Source: Chromatiaceae bacterium
GTDB lineage: Bacteria; Pseudomonadota; Gammaproteobacteria; Chromatiales; Chromatiaceae
Direction of reading: 5' to 3'
Length of the DNA stretch: 64,000 nucleotides
Assembly (NCBI GenBank): GCA_022340805.1
Contig: JAJDNF010000028.1
Span: 1 to 64,000, forward strand
Of this stretch, positions 26,040 through 36,969 are shown piece after piece. The notes beneath the pieces were generated by a model, which was not told the DNA's origin, did no database searches, and was given only the letters and a program-made list of their open reading frames with translations. Numbering within the stretch: the first letter of the stretch is position 1; each line of letters starts with the position of its first letter. The translations under genes were made by a program, and so were the position numbers.

Positions 26040-26420
26040 TCAGAACATGCCGAGTTCGAGTCTCGCCTCATCGCTCATCATGTCCTTGGTCCATGGCGGG
26101 TCCCATACCAGGTCCACATGGCAGCGACCCACGCCGTCGACCGACTCCACGGCCTGCTCCACCATGCCGGGCAGGATGCCGGCCACCGGGCAACCCGGCG
26201 CGGTCAGGGTCATCCGGATCGCGATGTCGTTGTCGCCCACCGCATCGATGGCATATACCAGGCCGAGATCGTAGATGTTGGTCGGGATCTCCGGGTCGAA
26301 CACCGTGCGCAGCGCCGCGATGATGCGTTCCAGACGGTCTGTTTCCGCGTCCTGTTTCACCTTGCTGCTCTCCACGTTGGACTGCTCAGACAGCCGATCC
26401 CGGTCGATGGCCGCACTCAT
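26040..26420 (-). CDS. sufT: SufT, MIP18/DUF59 Fe-S assembly factor
   Basis: A 126-residue protein. After a charged N-terminal arm of about 30 residues, the DUF59 domain has DPEIPTNIYDLGLVYAI and LTAPGCPVAG with its reactive Cys. SufT proteins help mature Fe-S enzymes such as aconitase when demand is high. Its ATG overlaps the sufD stop as ATGA, so it is translated with sufD. Aconitase-family AcnD encoded in this window is a plausible client, by inference. Confidence 0.9.
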   Translation of the reverse strand: MSAAIDRDRLSEQSNVESSKVKQDAETDRLERIIAALRTVFDPEIPTNIYDLGLVYAIDAVGDNDIAIRMTLTAPGCPVAGILPGMVEQAVESVDGVGRCHVDLVWDPPWTKDMMSDEARLELGMF

Positions 26421-27744
26421 ACCGACTCCATGAGGCGCGCGGCCAGCAGGCCACTGGCGCGTGCACGCAGCGCCGGGTGATCGATCTTCTGCAGGATCTC
26501 TTCGGCAAAGCCCTGGCACAGCATCTGCTTGGCCTGCACCTCAGAGATACCGCGCGAGCGCAGGTAGAACAGCATGTTGGCATCGAGCTCGCCAACCGTG
26601 GTGCCATGACTGCACTTGACGTCGTCGGCATAGATCTCGAGCTGCGGTTTGGCATCCACCTCGGCCTCGCGCGACAGCATCAGATTGTCGTTGGCCAGCA
26701 CAGCGTCGGTCTTCTGCGCATCCCTGGCGACAACGATGTGGCCATCGAACACCACACGACCCTTGCCATCGAGAATACCCTTGAAGGTCTCGTGGCTGGT
26801 GCAGTGAGGCACCTTGTGGTGGACGCTGAGATGCACGTCGTTCAGCTGCTGATCGCGGGCCAGCATCAGACCGTCGAGTTCTGCCTGTGCACCCTCGCCT
26901 TCGAAGGTCACCCGCACATCGGTACGCGACCAGGCGCCACCGAGCGTGGCCTGGACCAGGCGATACCGGCTACCGGCTTCAAGACGTACGTGCAGGTCGC
27001 TCAGGTGCTGGGCGTTGGGGCTCTCTTCCTGCACCCGCTCGTGCACCAGTTCGCTGCCGGCGCCGAGTGCGACCTCGATCAATGCATTGTTGAAGTAGCT
27101 GCCGTCGCCCATCGCGCAGTACCGCTCGATCACCTCGGCACGGGCACCCTCCTCGAGCACGATCAGGTGGCGCGGATGGGCGATTCCGGGCTCATCCAAA
27201 CCCACCGATATGTGCAGGATCTCGATTGGCGGCGCGCTGCTCACACCGCGCGCCACGTGGATCAGCGCGCCGTCGGACATCAGCGCACTGTTCAGCGCGG
27301 CGAACACATGGCGGTGTTCGGCGATCGCGTCGAGCTGCGTGCGCACCGCCTCGGGCACCTCGCCCATTTCCGCGGTAAGGTTGGTCACCGTGGCGCCGTC
27401 GCAGCAGCGCACCGCCGGGGTCAGGGCCGTGGCAAGGTAACCATTCACGAACACCAGGCGCACCGCGTCACTGTCCTGCAGCAACAGGTCTTCCACGTCA
27501 CCCGGCAGGATCGCATCGAACGGCCCCTCGACCAGCGGCTGGTAGCTCACCCGGTCGAGGAAACCCAGCGAGCTGTAGCGCCAGGCCTCCTGTTTACGGT
27601 CGGGCAGCGACATGGTCGCCACTGCGGCGGCGCCGCGTGCACGCACCGGTGACAGCCACTGCGGCCCCGAGAGCCCCGGCGTCATGCGATGACGCCCCTG
27701 CTGCAGGACCTGCTGCAGGTCCGTCGCCATCTGTTCGCTGCTGC

Positions 27745-27748
<4 letters not shown>
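26417..27748 (-). CDS. sufD: SufD, scaffold subunit of SufBCD
   Basis: A 443-residue beta-helix protein pairing with SufB to form the cluster-assembly scaffold. Hallmarks are DRKQEAWRYSSLGFLD in the N-terminal region and EIYADDVKCSHGTTVGELD with the conserved His near the C-terminus. Both ends overlap neighbours by four bases (ATGA with sufC and with sufT). In the usual gammaproteobacterial order sufS would follow; here sufT does. Confidence 0.95.
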
Positions 27749-28503
<755 letters not shown>

Positions 28504-28517
28504 ATCGATTCTCCGGT

Positions 28518-29963
<1,446 letters not shown>

Positions 29964-29974
29964 GGCCCATCCAA

Positions 29975-30000
29975 AATACTGAGTAATTTGCTCAAGTATT
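29975..30000 (-). promoter_or_regulatory. IscR-like type 1 operator upstream of sufB
   Basis: An imperfect inverted repeat, AATACTTGAG-CAAATTA-CTCAGTATT on the sufB strand, resembles gammaproteobacterial IscR type 1 sites (ATAnnTGACTnnnnnACTCnnnTAT form). It ends 11 nt before the sufB ATG and overlaps the predicted -10/+1 region, so a bound repressor would block transcription when [2Fe-2S]-IscR is plentiful. No iscR gene is in the window. Confidence 0.55.
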
Positions 30001-30028
30001 ATGTACGGCGAAGGGCCCAAAAAATCAA
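29998..30028 (-). promoter_or_regulatory. Candidate sufB promoter
   Basis: On the minus strand TTGATT (30028-30023) is followed either by TACATA after 17 nt or by CATAAT after 19 nt. It sits immediately upstream of the IscR-like site, which fits repression. Confidence 0.4.
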
Positions 30029-30071
30029 TACCCGGAAGGTAGGGTTAAAGGTCTGCGCAGCCGACGGTCAG

Positions 30072-30107
30072 GCGGCGTTACGCCGCAGACACGGCCCGCG
30101 CACGGGC
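30072..30107 (-). terminator. Hairpins after the O-antigen-ligase gene
   Basis: Two perfect stems lie just downstream of the gene ending at 30136: GCCCG/CGGGC with a 4-nt loop (30094-30107) and GCGGCG/CGCCGC with a 3-nt loop (30072-30086). Neither has a T-tract, so they may stabilise the 3' end rather than terminate on their own. Confidence 0.3.
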
Positions 30108-30135
30108 ATATCACCCACGCCTCACATGCTACCGT

Positions 30136-31458
30136 TCAGTCGGCGCGCCCGTTGCGCAACGCCCCCAGGCGCACCCAGAAGTGGCAAGAATAGGCCGAAC
30201 CCGCGATCAGCATCCAGAAGAACCGGCCATGGATGCTGTCGATGCGATAGGACGTCATCTGGCTCAGGATTTCAAAAACCATCAGCCAGAACAGCAGCAG
30301 GTAGGTGTCCAGATCCATACAACCATGGCCACGCCCGTGCGTGAGTGCGCGCATCACGACCACGAAGCCCAGGCCGTAGACCAGCGTGCCGAGCGCACCG
30401 ACACCCACCAGCAGGTCGACGAACAGATTGTGAAAATCCGGAAAGCCCGCAACGATCGGTTGCGCGGTCCCAGCCGCGTCGATCAGCATCGATGAGCTGC
30501 CCGCACCCCAGCCCAGCAGCGGCTTTTCCCACCACAGCCCCAATCCGAGCCTGAGCAGCGCCGCACGGGCATCGAGCGACTCGTCCTGAATCGAGGTCGC
30601 GCCGCCCGCGAAGAGTTCCTCGACCGTCTGCAGGGACAGGAATCCAAAGCGCTCCGCGGAGCCGACAAGGCCGATCACCGCAACCAGCAACAAAGCAACC
30701 ACGGCCATCAACGGGACCATCAGCCGCCTGCCGGCCGGACCGGGGGCAAGCAGATAGAAATGCACGACGACGCCGCTCAGGATGATCCCCAGACCGAGCA
30801 ATGCGGTGCGCGATTCGGTGAGTGCGACGGCCGCGGCCAGGATCGCCATCAGCAGCGTGCAGACCAGCACCCCGGGGTACTGCCGGGTCGGCGTCGCAAG
30901 GGCATGCCAGATACGCGGCAGAAACACCATCAGACCCACCAGACTGGCTGACGTGTATTGTGCGAACGCATTGATCGACCAGCGGAAATCCGGACGCTGA
31001 TGGGCGAGCAGGGCCGCGAGCGAATCTTCATCCAGCGCCCGCACTGAACCCAGCAGGAAGCCAAGCAGGGCGAGGCTGAGCAGCAAGATGACGCGGTCCT
31101 GGCGCCCCTGCAGCCAAAAGGCCACGAGCAGAAACAGCCATGGCTTGAGCAACTGGCCCGCCCCTTTTCGCAGTATTTCAAACTGCGCGGGCTCGGCGAG
31201 CGCGGCCCAGCCTGCACTCGCCGAAACCGTGATCATCGCGGCCGCCGCCAACACGACCGCCGGATCCCGCCACCAGCCCGCGGGGGCATCCCGGATACTC
31301 AGCAACGCGGTCGCGAGCATCAGCACGATGCCGATGTTGGCGCCGGCCGAACTGACAAACGCCGAAAACCCGAACAGATACAGTCCCAGGACGCCAAGGC
31401 GCCTGGACCAGGGAATGGCTGCGTGCGATTCAAACCTGGGCCCGGGTGGGATCTGCAT
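30136..31458 (-). CDS. O-antigen ligase / polymerase family membrane protein
   Basis: A 440-residue integral membrane protein with about eleven hydrophobic helices and the long periplasmic loop before the last ones that defines the Wzy_C/WaaL family (roughly 310-350, including KPLLGWGAGSSSMLIDAAG and FPDFHNLFVDLLVGVG). Members join undecaprenyl-linked glycans to lipid A-core or to another acceptor. Of three near-adjacent starts the only ATG (31458) is used; TTG at 31464 is the alternative. It follows the sulfotransferase gene by 26 nt, suggesting that a sulfated glycan is handled. Confidence 0.88.
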   Translation of the reverse strand: MQIPPGPRFESHAAIPWSRRLGVLGLYLFGFSAFVSSAGANIGIVLMLATALLSIRDAPAGWWRDPAVVLAAAAMITVSASAGWAALAEPAQFEILRKGAGQLLKPWLFLLVAFWLQGRQDRVILLLSLALLGFLLGSVRALDEDSLAALLAHQRPDFRWSINAFAQYTSASLVGLMVFLPRIWHALATPTRQYPGVLVCTLLMAILAAAVALTESRTALLGLGIILSGVVVHFYLLAPGPAGRRLMVPLMAVVALLLVAVIGLVGSAERFGFLSLQTVEELFAGGATSIQDESLDARAALLRLGLGLWWEKPLLGWGAGSSSMLIDAAGTAQPIVAGFPDFHNLFVDLLVGVGALGTLVYGLGFVVVMRALTHGRGHGCMDLDTYLLLFWLMVFEILSQMTSYRIDSIHGRFFWMLIAGSAYSCHFWVRLGALRNGRAD

Positions 31459-31484
31459 CGTCAAGAACGTGGCCGTCCCAGTCG

Positions 31485-32411
31485 CTATCGGGACAGGTAG
31501 GCGCGATTCAGATCGCCCGCAATCTGATCGAAAGTCTGCAGGTTTTCAGCCGACAACTCGGTGCGCCAGCGCTCGTCCTTCACGATCTGAAGCCCTACCC
31601 CCTGCACCTGCGGTTCCACGCCAGCGGTACCGGATCGATCCATCACACCCTGTTCGGCGGAGTCCAGAGGCGAGCTGTCCTGAAACTTCCGGACCCTGTC
31701 GCGCGTCCAAATGTTGCCAGCCATCATATGGTGCTGGTGGCCCCAATAGTCGAGCATGCCTGGCTGATAGGCCACTTGGAGCCAGTCGCAGATGCGCCGC
31801 GCAGCCGTCTCAGGATCAGCCACCAGGTCCTCGTAAGCGAGCTGAAGCCGGCGCTCCACAGGCAACGACTCGAACAGCCCCTTGTTCGCCAGCATGCGCG
31901 CCTTCCAATCTCGGGCAACCGTCGCCATGTCCCACTGCGGATGCTTGCGCAGCACGGCGTTCGTGACCGCTCGACCGTCCCGGGTAAGAAACAGGACCAT
32001 GGGCCGCACGGCTCCCCAGACCTTCGCGTGACTCAAATGCCGACTGATCCAGCGGATATTCTTGCTCGAATCGATCAGGATCTTTTCGTCTGACCAGCGC
32101 AGAAAAAAATGGAACGGGTTGGAGAAGCGCCGATACCACGACCGCCGAAGGCCGGGGAAGAGTCCGGTGCGCGAGTAGAACCGGCGGACGACTCGCCAAT
32201 CGACGGACTTGTTCCAGAAGCTGCACGGACCATCGCAATAGGAACATACCTGCGGTGACTCGGATTCGGATTCCGAGGCATACCAGGTCAAGTGATTCAG
32301 CTCACCCAGCCCGCGTATCTGGCTGTGGCTGTCGAGTATCAACTCCAGCAAGGTCGAGCCGCTTCTACCCGCGCCGAGCAAAAAAACCACTTTCCCTTCC
32401 GGTGCCGACAC
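31485..32411 (-). CDS. PAPS-dependent sulfotransferase
   Basis: A 308-residue sulfotransferase. The 5'-phosphosulfate loop is VVFLLGAGRSGSTLLELIL at the N-terminus, and a 3'-phosphate motif follows in the region FLTRDGRAVTNAVLRKHPQW. CSYCDGPCSFW is a Cys cluster seen in a group of bacterial sulfotransferases, possibly metal-binding. No signal peptide is present, so it acts in the cytoplasm, probably on a lipid-linked sugar or other small acceptor. It is first in an operon with the O-antigen-ligase-like gene. Confidence 0.9.
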   Translation of the reverse strand: MSAPEGKVVFLLGAGRSGSTLLELILDSHSQIRGLGELNHLTWYASESESESPQVCSYCDGPCSFWNKSVDWRVVRRFYSRTGLFPGLRRSWYRRFSNPFHFFLRWSDEKILIDSSKNIRWISRHLSHAKVWGAVRPMVLFLTRDGRAVTNAVLRKHPQWDMATVARDWKARMLANKGLFESLPVERRLQLAYEDLVADPETAARRICDWLQVAYQPGMLDYWGHQHHMMAGNIWTRDRVRKFQDSSPLDSAEQGVMDRSGTAGVEPQVQGVGLQIVKDERWRTELSAENLQTFDQIAGDLNRAYLSR

Positions 32412-32654
32412 GCTGAACTCCTGCTCTAATAGCCGTCTGCCGCGATCCTAAAGGCAAACCCTACTGAAAAGAAGGCACAGCGCGCACCCTGCCGGACATC
32501 GAAGGTGGTGCTTGCCGATGCCTGCGAATACAGGGCCTGCGACAGATGATCATCGCGCAAAGCGGGTACGCCGCCGCGCTTTAGGCATAACCGCCAAACC
32601 GGCGCCGGGCGCGCGGGCTGCGCGCAAGACCCCGGCCAGCGAAACGGAACAGGC

Positions 32655-33323
32655 ATGCTCGACGTAAGGCAATTGCGCAAGACCTACCGCACGGGCGGCG
32701 TCGCCCAGACGGTATTCGACGACCTCAGCTTCAGCGTCCGCGATGGCGAGGTGGTCGCACTGCTCGGTGCCAGCGGCAGCGGCAAGACCACACTGCTGAA
32801 CCTGTTGAGCGGCATCGACAGCCCTGACGGCGGCAGCGTGCACATCGAAGGCGTCGACGTGCACGCCCAGGGCGAGCCGCAACGCACCCTGTTGCGCCGC
32901 CGCCGGATCGGCTTCGTGTTCCAGTTCTTCAACCTGATCCCGACCCTGACGGTCGGCGAGAACATCGCGCTGCCAATGGAGCTCAACGGCACATCGCCGT
33001 CGCGCGCCGCCAACCGGGTACAGGAACTGCTCGCGCAGGTCGGACTGGCCGGTATGGCAGACCGTTACCCCGAGACCCTGTCCGGCGGTGAGCAACAGCG
33101 CACCGCGGTGGCCCGGGCACTGGCACATGGTCCAAAGGTCCTGTTGGCCGACGAGCCGACCGGCAACCTGGACGAGACCACCGCCGACCAGGTGATCGCG
33201 CTGCTCAGCGGACTGGCACGCGCGCAGCGGACCACGATGGTGCTGGTCACCCACAGTCGGCGCGTCGCGGATAGCGCCGATCGTGTGCTGCAGCTCACGC
33301 GCGGCAGGCTGGTCGGCGGGTGA
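32655..33323 (+). CDS. ABC transporter ATP-binding protein, LolD/MacB type
   Basis: A 222-residue ATPase of the MacB/LolD/FtsE class. Walker A is GASGSGKT, the signature is LSGGEQQRTAVARAL and Walker B is VLLADEPTGNLDE. Its stop overlaps the GTG start of the permease by four bases (GTGA), so the two are coupled. With the permease and the CrtC/AttH-like lipoprotein it resembles the AttE component of Vibrio/Agrobacterium-type att transporters. Confidence 0.93.
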   Translation: MLDVRQLRKTYRTGGVAQTVFDDLSFSVRDGEVVALLGASGSGKTTLLNLLSGIDSPDGGSVHIEGVDVHAQGEPQRTLLRRRRIGFVFQFFNLIPTLTVGENIALPMELNGTSPSRAANRVQELLAQVGLAGMADRYPETLSGGEQQRTAVARALAHGPKVLLADEPTGNLDETTADQVIALLSGLARAQRTTMVLVTHSRRVADSADRVLQLTRGRLVGG

Positions 33324-35833
33324 GCATCGCGGGCATCTCCCCATTGCTGCTGCGCGCGGGCCTGCGCTACCAGCTGCGCCACCGCTGGCAGGCGCTGCTG
33401 GCCATGACCGGCATCGTTCTGGGCGTCGCCGTCGTACTGGCCGTCGACCTGGCCAATGGTGCCGCCCGGGCCTCGTTCGCGCTGTCGTCCGAGCAACTGC
33501 GTGGCGCGGCCACGCACCGCGTACTGGGCACGGGCGGACAGGTTCCGCAGTCGCTGTACCGCTCGCTGTTCACGACCCCCGGACACCCCCCGCTGGCGCC
33601 GGTGATTCTCGACCGGGTACGCGTCGCCGGCCAGCCGGGCCGCCTGCGCCTGGTTGGCCTGGACATCTTTGCCGAGGGCGCGTTCCGCGCCGCGCTGTCC
33701 GACACGATCGCCGGCCAGCGGTCGCTGGCGGACTGGTTGTCGCAGCCGGATGCACTGACCCTGAGCCAGTCCGCGGCCGACCTGCTCGGCGTGCAGACCG
33801 GCGATCCGCTGACGCTGCAGTACCGGGGCCACAGCCACACGCTCAAGGTGTTCGCGATCCATCCCGACCGCAGCCTGGGCAGCCGCGACCTGCTGGTCGT
33901 GGATATTGCGACCGCCCAGGCAATCACCGGGCTCGACGACGCGATCAGCCATATCGACCTGATCCTCGACGACGCGGCGCTGGCCTGGTTCGACGGGCGA
34001 CTCCCGGCTTCGCTCAGGCTGGTCAGCATCGCGCAGCAGACCCGGGGCGTCGAACGCATGTCGGCGGCGTTCGAGCTGAACCTGACCGCCATGAGCCTGC
34101 TCGCACTGCTGGTCGGCCTGTTCCTGATCTTCAATGCAATGAGCCTGGCAATCGTGCAGCGTCGCAATCTGCTGGGGCGGCTGCGCGCGCTCGGGGTCGA
34201 GGCCGCCGAACTGTCGCGTCTGGTGCTCGGCGAGGCCCTGGTACTCGGACTCGTCGGCACCCTGATCGGCATCGCGCTGGGGGTATGGCTGGGCCAGGCC
34301 CTGACCGGGATCGTCGCGGCAACCGTCAGTGAGTTGTATTACGACGTGACCGCCGATGCCATGCAGCCCGACTGGGCATCGCTGGCTAAGGCGACCCTGC
34401 TCGGGGTCGGCGGCACCTTGTTTGCGAGTTGGCTGCCGGCCCGCCAGGCCGCCCGCACCCCGCCGCTGACCACGTTGTCGCGCGCCGCGCTCGAGCAGGC
34501 GACGCGCGCGCAGGTCGCGCCGCTGGCGCTGCTCGGCGGCAGCACGACGCTGCTCGGCCTCGGCGCGGCGTTCAACGCACCGGGTGGCCTGGTCAGCGGC
34601 TTCGCGGGGCTGTTCATCCTGCTGCTCGGCGCTGCACTGCTTACCCCCCTGGCGCTGCATATCGCACACCTGCTGCTCAAAGGCATCGCGCGCACCGGGG
34701 TCTGGCGGCTGGCGACGCGCGACCTCGACCGCCACCTGTCGAGACTGTCCACGGCAACGGCAGCGCTGATGGTGGCGCTGGCCGCCAGCGTCGGTGTCGC
34801 GGTGATGGTCGAGAGCATGCGCGGAGCGGTCAGCGACTGGCTCGGCCAACTGTTGTCGGCCGACCTGTATGTCGCCGCGCAGGGATTCGAGGACGGCGCC
34901 ACGCTGCCGGCACCGGTCGTCGAACAGGCGGCCCACCTGCCGCTGGTCTCCGCTGTCAGTCGCTACCGCAACCGCAGGCTGCAGCTCCCCGATGGTCCGG
35001 TCCAGCTGGTGGCCGCCGACCTTGCCGCGCGCTCGCGCGCCGGCCTCGGACTGCTGTCGGCCGCGGACAGCGAGCCCTGGGGTATGTACGAGCGTGGCGG
35101 CATACTGGTCTCGGAACCGCTCGCCCACCGTCTCGGCCTGCGCGCGGGAGACACCCTGCGCCTGCCGACCCCAGCGGGCCAGACAAGCTTCGAGATCGCC
35201 GCGGTATTTCGCGATTACGCCAGCGAACATGGCCGGGTCTTCATGCCACTGACCGCGTATCGGCGCTACTGGGAGGATATGCGCATCAACACGCTGGCGC
35301 TGTTCAGCGATTCACCCGATCGACAGGCCTTGTTGGACGCGGTGCGGTCGCGCCTGTCCGCCGACCACGACCTGGTATTCACCGCAGCGCGTGATATCTA
35401 CGCCGAATCCATGGCGATATTCGATCGCACCTTCCGTATCACCCAGGTGCTGCGTTATCTGTCGCTGCTGGTCGCCTTCATCGGGGTACTCAGCGCGCTG
35501 ATGGCGCTGCAGCTCGAGCGCCGCAAGGAGTATGCGGTGCTGCGCGCACTGGGCATGACCCGATACCAACTGGCCCGACTGGTGGCCTTGCAATCGGTGC
35601 TGCTCGGCCTGCTCGCGGCGCTGCTCGCCATACCCACCGGGCTGGCATTGGCCTGGGTGTTGACGGACGCGATCCAGTTGCGCGCATTCGGCTGGAGTAT
35701 GGCGTTGCAGATCACAGCCGCACCCCTCCTGCACACGCTGATCCTTGGACTGGTCGCGGCGCTGCTCGCCAGCCTTTACCCGGCATGGCGCGCCGGCTGG
35801 CACGACCCTGCCCCACAGCTGCGCGAGGACTGA
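33320..35833 (+). CDS. FtsX-like ABC permease, double length
   Basis: An 837-residue permease with two FtsX/MacB_PCD units: an N-terminal helix and periplasmic domain (about 20-240), three helices with MSLALLALLVG-type content (about 255-400), then a repeat with a second periplasmic domain (about 490-700) and the final three helices (about 705-825). LRALGMTRYQLARLV is the coupling-helix region facing the ATPase. Such proteins work by mechanotransmission on lipids or peptides rather than by bulk transport. It starts at a GTG inside the ATPase stop. Confidence 0.93.
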   Translation: MSIAGISPLLLRAGLRYQLRHRWQALLAMTGIVLGVAVVLAVDLANGAARASFALSSEQLRGAATHRVLGTGGQVPQSLYRSLFTTPGHPPLAPVILDRVRVAGQPGRLRLVGLDIFAEGAFRAALSDTIAGQRSLADWLSQPDALTLSQSAADLLGVQTGDPLTLQYRGHSHTLKVFAIHPDRSLGSRDLLVVDIATAQAITGLDDAISHIDLILDDAALAWFDGRLPASLRLVSIAQQTRGVERMSAAFELNLTAMSLLALLVGLFLIFNAMSLAIVQRRNLLGRLRALGVEAAELSRLVLGEALVLGLVGTLIGIALGVWLGQALTGIVAATVSELYYDVTADAMQPDWASLAKATLLGVGGTLFASWLPARQAARTPPLTTLSRAALEQATRAQVAPLALLGGSTTLLGLGAAFNAPGGLVSGFAGLFILLLGAALLTPLALHIAHLLLKGIARTGVWRLATRDLDRHLSRLSTATAALMVALAASVGVAVMVESMRGAVSDWLGQLLSADLYVAAQGFEDGATLPAPVVEQAAHLPLVSAVSRYRNRRLQLPDGPVQLVAADLAARSRAGLGLLSAADSEPWGMYERGGILVSEPLAHRLGLRAGDTLRLPTPAGQTSFEIAAVFRDYASEHGRVFMPLTAYRRYWEDMRINTLALFSDSPDRQALLDAVRSRLSADHDLVFTAARDIYAESMAIFDRTFRITQVLRYLSLLVAFIGVLSALMALQLERRKEYAVLRALGMTRYQLARLVALQSVLLGLLAALLAIPTGLALAWVLTDAIQLRAFGWSMALQITAAPLLHTLILGLVAALLASLYPAWRAGWHDPAPQLRED

Positions 35834-35838
35834 CGACG

Positions 35839-36969
35839 ATGTTGCGGGGGTTCCTGATCGCGCTCGCCGTTGCATCGCTCGGCGCGCTGGGCGGCTGCGA
35901 TGACGCCCCGCCGGGCCGACCGCCGGACCCGCCTGGCGTCCGCGTCGATCAACGCATGGGGACCACACCCGATCCCGGGTTCGAACGCGCCATTCAGCCG
36001 CGCGCCTTCGAGTTTCCACGCGACCACGGGGCGCACCCCGGGTTCGCGACCGAGTGGTGGTATTTCACAGGCAATCTGCAGAGCGACAACGGCGCCCGGT
36101 TTGGCTATCAGCTGACCCTGTTCCGGATCGGCCTGAAGCCCGGGCCGCCGGCGCGCGACTCGGCGTGGCGCGCGACCCAGATGTACATGGGCCACCTGGC
36201 GATCAGCGATATCGGCGCACGGCGCCACCATACGGCCGAGCGTTTCAGCCGCGCCGCAGCCGGGCTCGCCGGTGCCGAGTCGACGCCGCTGCGGGTGTGG
36301 CTGGGCCCCTGGTCGATCCGCGGCGCCGGCAGTGGCTTGTTCCCGCTGCACATCAGCGCGCAAACGGACGAGATCGCTATCGACCTGAGCCTGGCGCAGG
36401 GAGCCAAGCCGCTGGTCGTGCAGGGCGAGCACGGTCTGTCGCGCAAGGCGGCGGCAGCGGGCAATGCCTCCTACTACTATTCGTACACCCGTTTGCCGAC
36501 GTCCGGGGAGATCCGCATTGGCGACCGGCGACGGCGCGTCGCTGGCAACAGCTGGTTCGACCGCGAGTGGTCCAGCTCTGCGCTGGCAGCCGACCAGGCC
36601 GGCTGGGACTGGTTTGCGCTGCAACTCGACGACGGCCGCGACCTGATGATCTACCGGATGCGCGGTAAGGATGGGCGCGCGCAGGCGTTCAGCAGCGGCG
36701 TCCTGGTCGGCACAGATGGTGCCGTCCAGACCCTTGCGGTGGACGACTTCAGGCTCGTGCAGACCCGGACATGGCGCAACGCCGACGGCGTCGACTACCC
36801 GGTCGGCTGGCGCGTGACAGTCGCCCGCCTGGGACTGGACCTGGACGTCGAGGCCGCGTTCGATGCGCAGGAGATGCGCCATGCGGTGCACTACTGGGAG
36901 GGAGCGGTGGCGGTCAGCGGCAGCCACACCGGTGTCGGCTACCTGGAGGCAAGCGGCTATGCGAGGTGA
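35839..36969 (+). CDS. CrtC/AttH-like lipocalin-type lipoprotein
   Basis: A 376-residue protein with a lipoprotein signal (SLGALGGC, Cys about 18). TEWWYFTGNLQ, FGYQLTLFRIGL, AGNSWFDREWSSSAL and GWDWFALQLDDGRDLMIYRM are the signature of the hydroxyneurosporene synthase/AttH family, which has two lipocalin-like beta-barrels. No carotenoid gene is near; its 5-nt spacing after the permease identifies it as the AttH-like partner of the ABC system. A role in binding a lipid or hydrophobic ligand at the membrane is inferred from the fold. Confidence 0.92.
   Translation: MLRGFLIALAVASLGALGGCDDAPPGRPPDPPGVRVDQRMGTTPDPGFERAIQPRAFEFPRDHGAHPGFATEWWYFTGNLQSDNGARFGYQLTLFRIGLKPGPPARDSAWRATQMYMGHLAISDIGARRHHTAERFSRAAAGLAGAESTPLRVWLGPWSIRGAGSGLFPLHISAQTDEIAIDLSLAQGAKPLVVQGEHGLSRKAAAAGNASYYYSYTRLPTSGEIRIGDRRRRVAGNSWFDREWSSSALAADQAGWDWFALQLDDGRDLMIYRMRGKDGRAQAFSSGVLVGTDGAVQTLAVDDFRLVQTRTWRNADGVDYPVGWRVTVARLGLDLDVEAAFDAQEMRHAVHYWEGAVAVSGSHTGVGYLEASGYAR

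Noticed and set aside
33065-35230. 721-codon frame antisense to the ABC permease
   Set aside because: It is composed of Gln/Arg/His/Ala with no recognisable domain; the permease on the other strand has complete FtsX motifs.
35839-36969. Annotation as carotenoid 1,2-hydratase
   Set aside because: The family resemblance is real, but no carotenoid gene is nearby and the operon with an FtsX-type ABC transporter indicates an AttH-like role.
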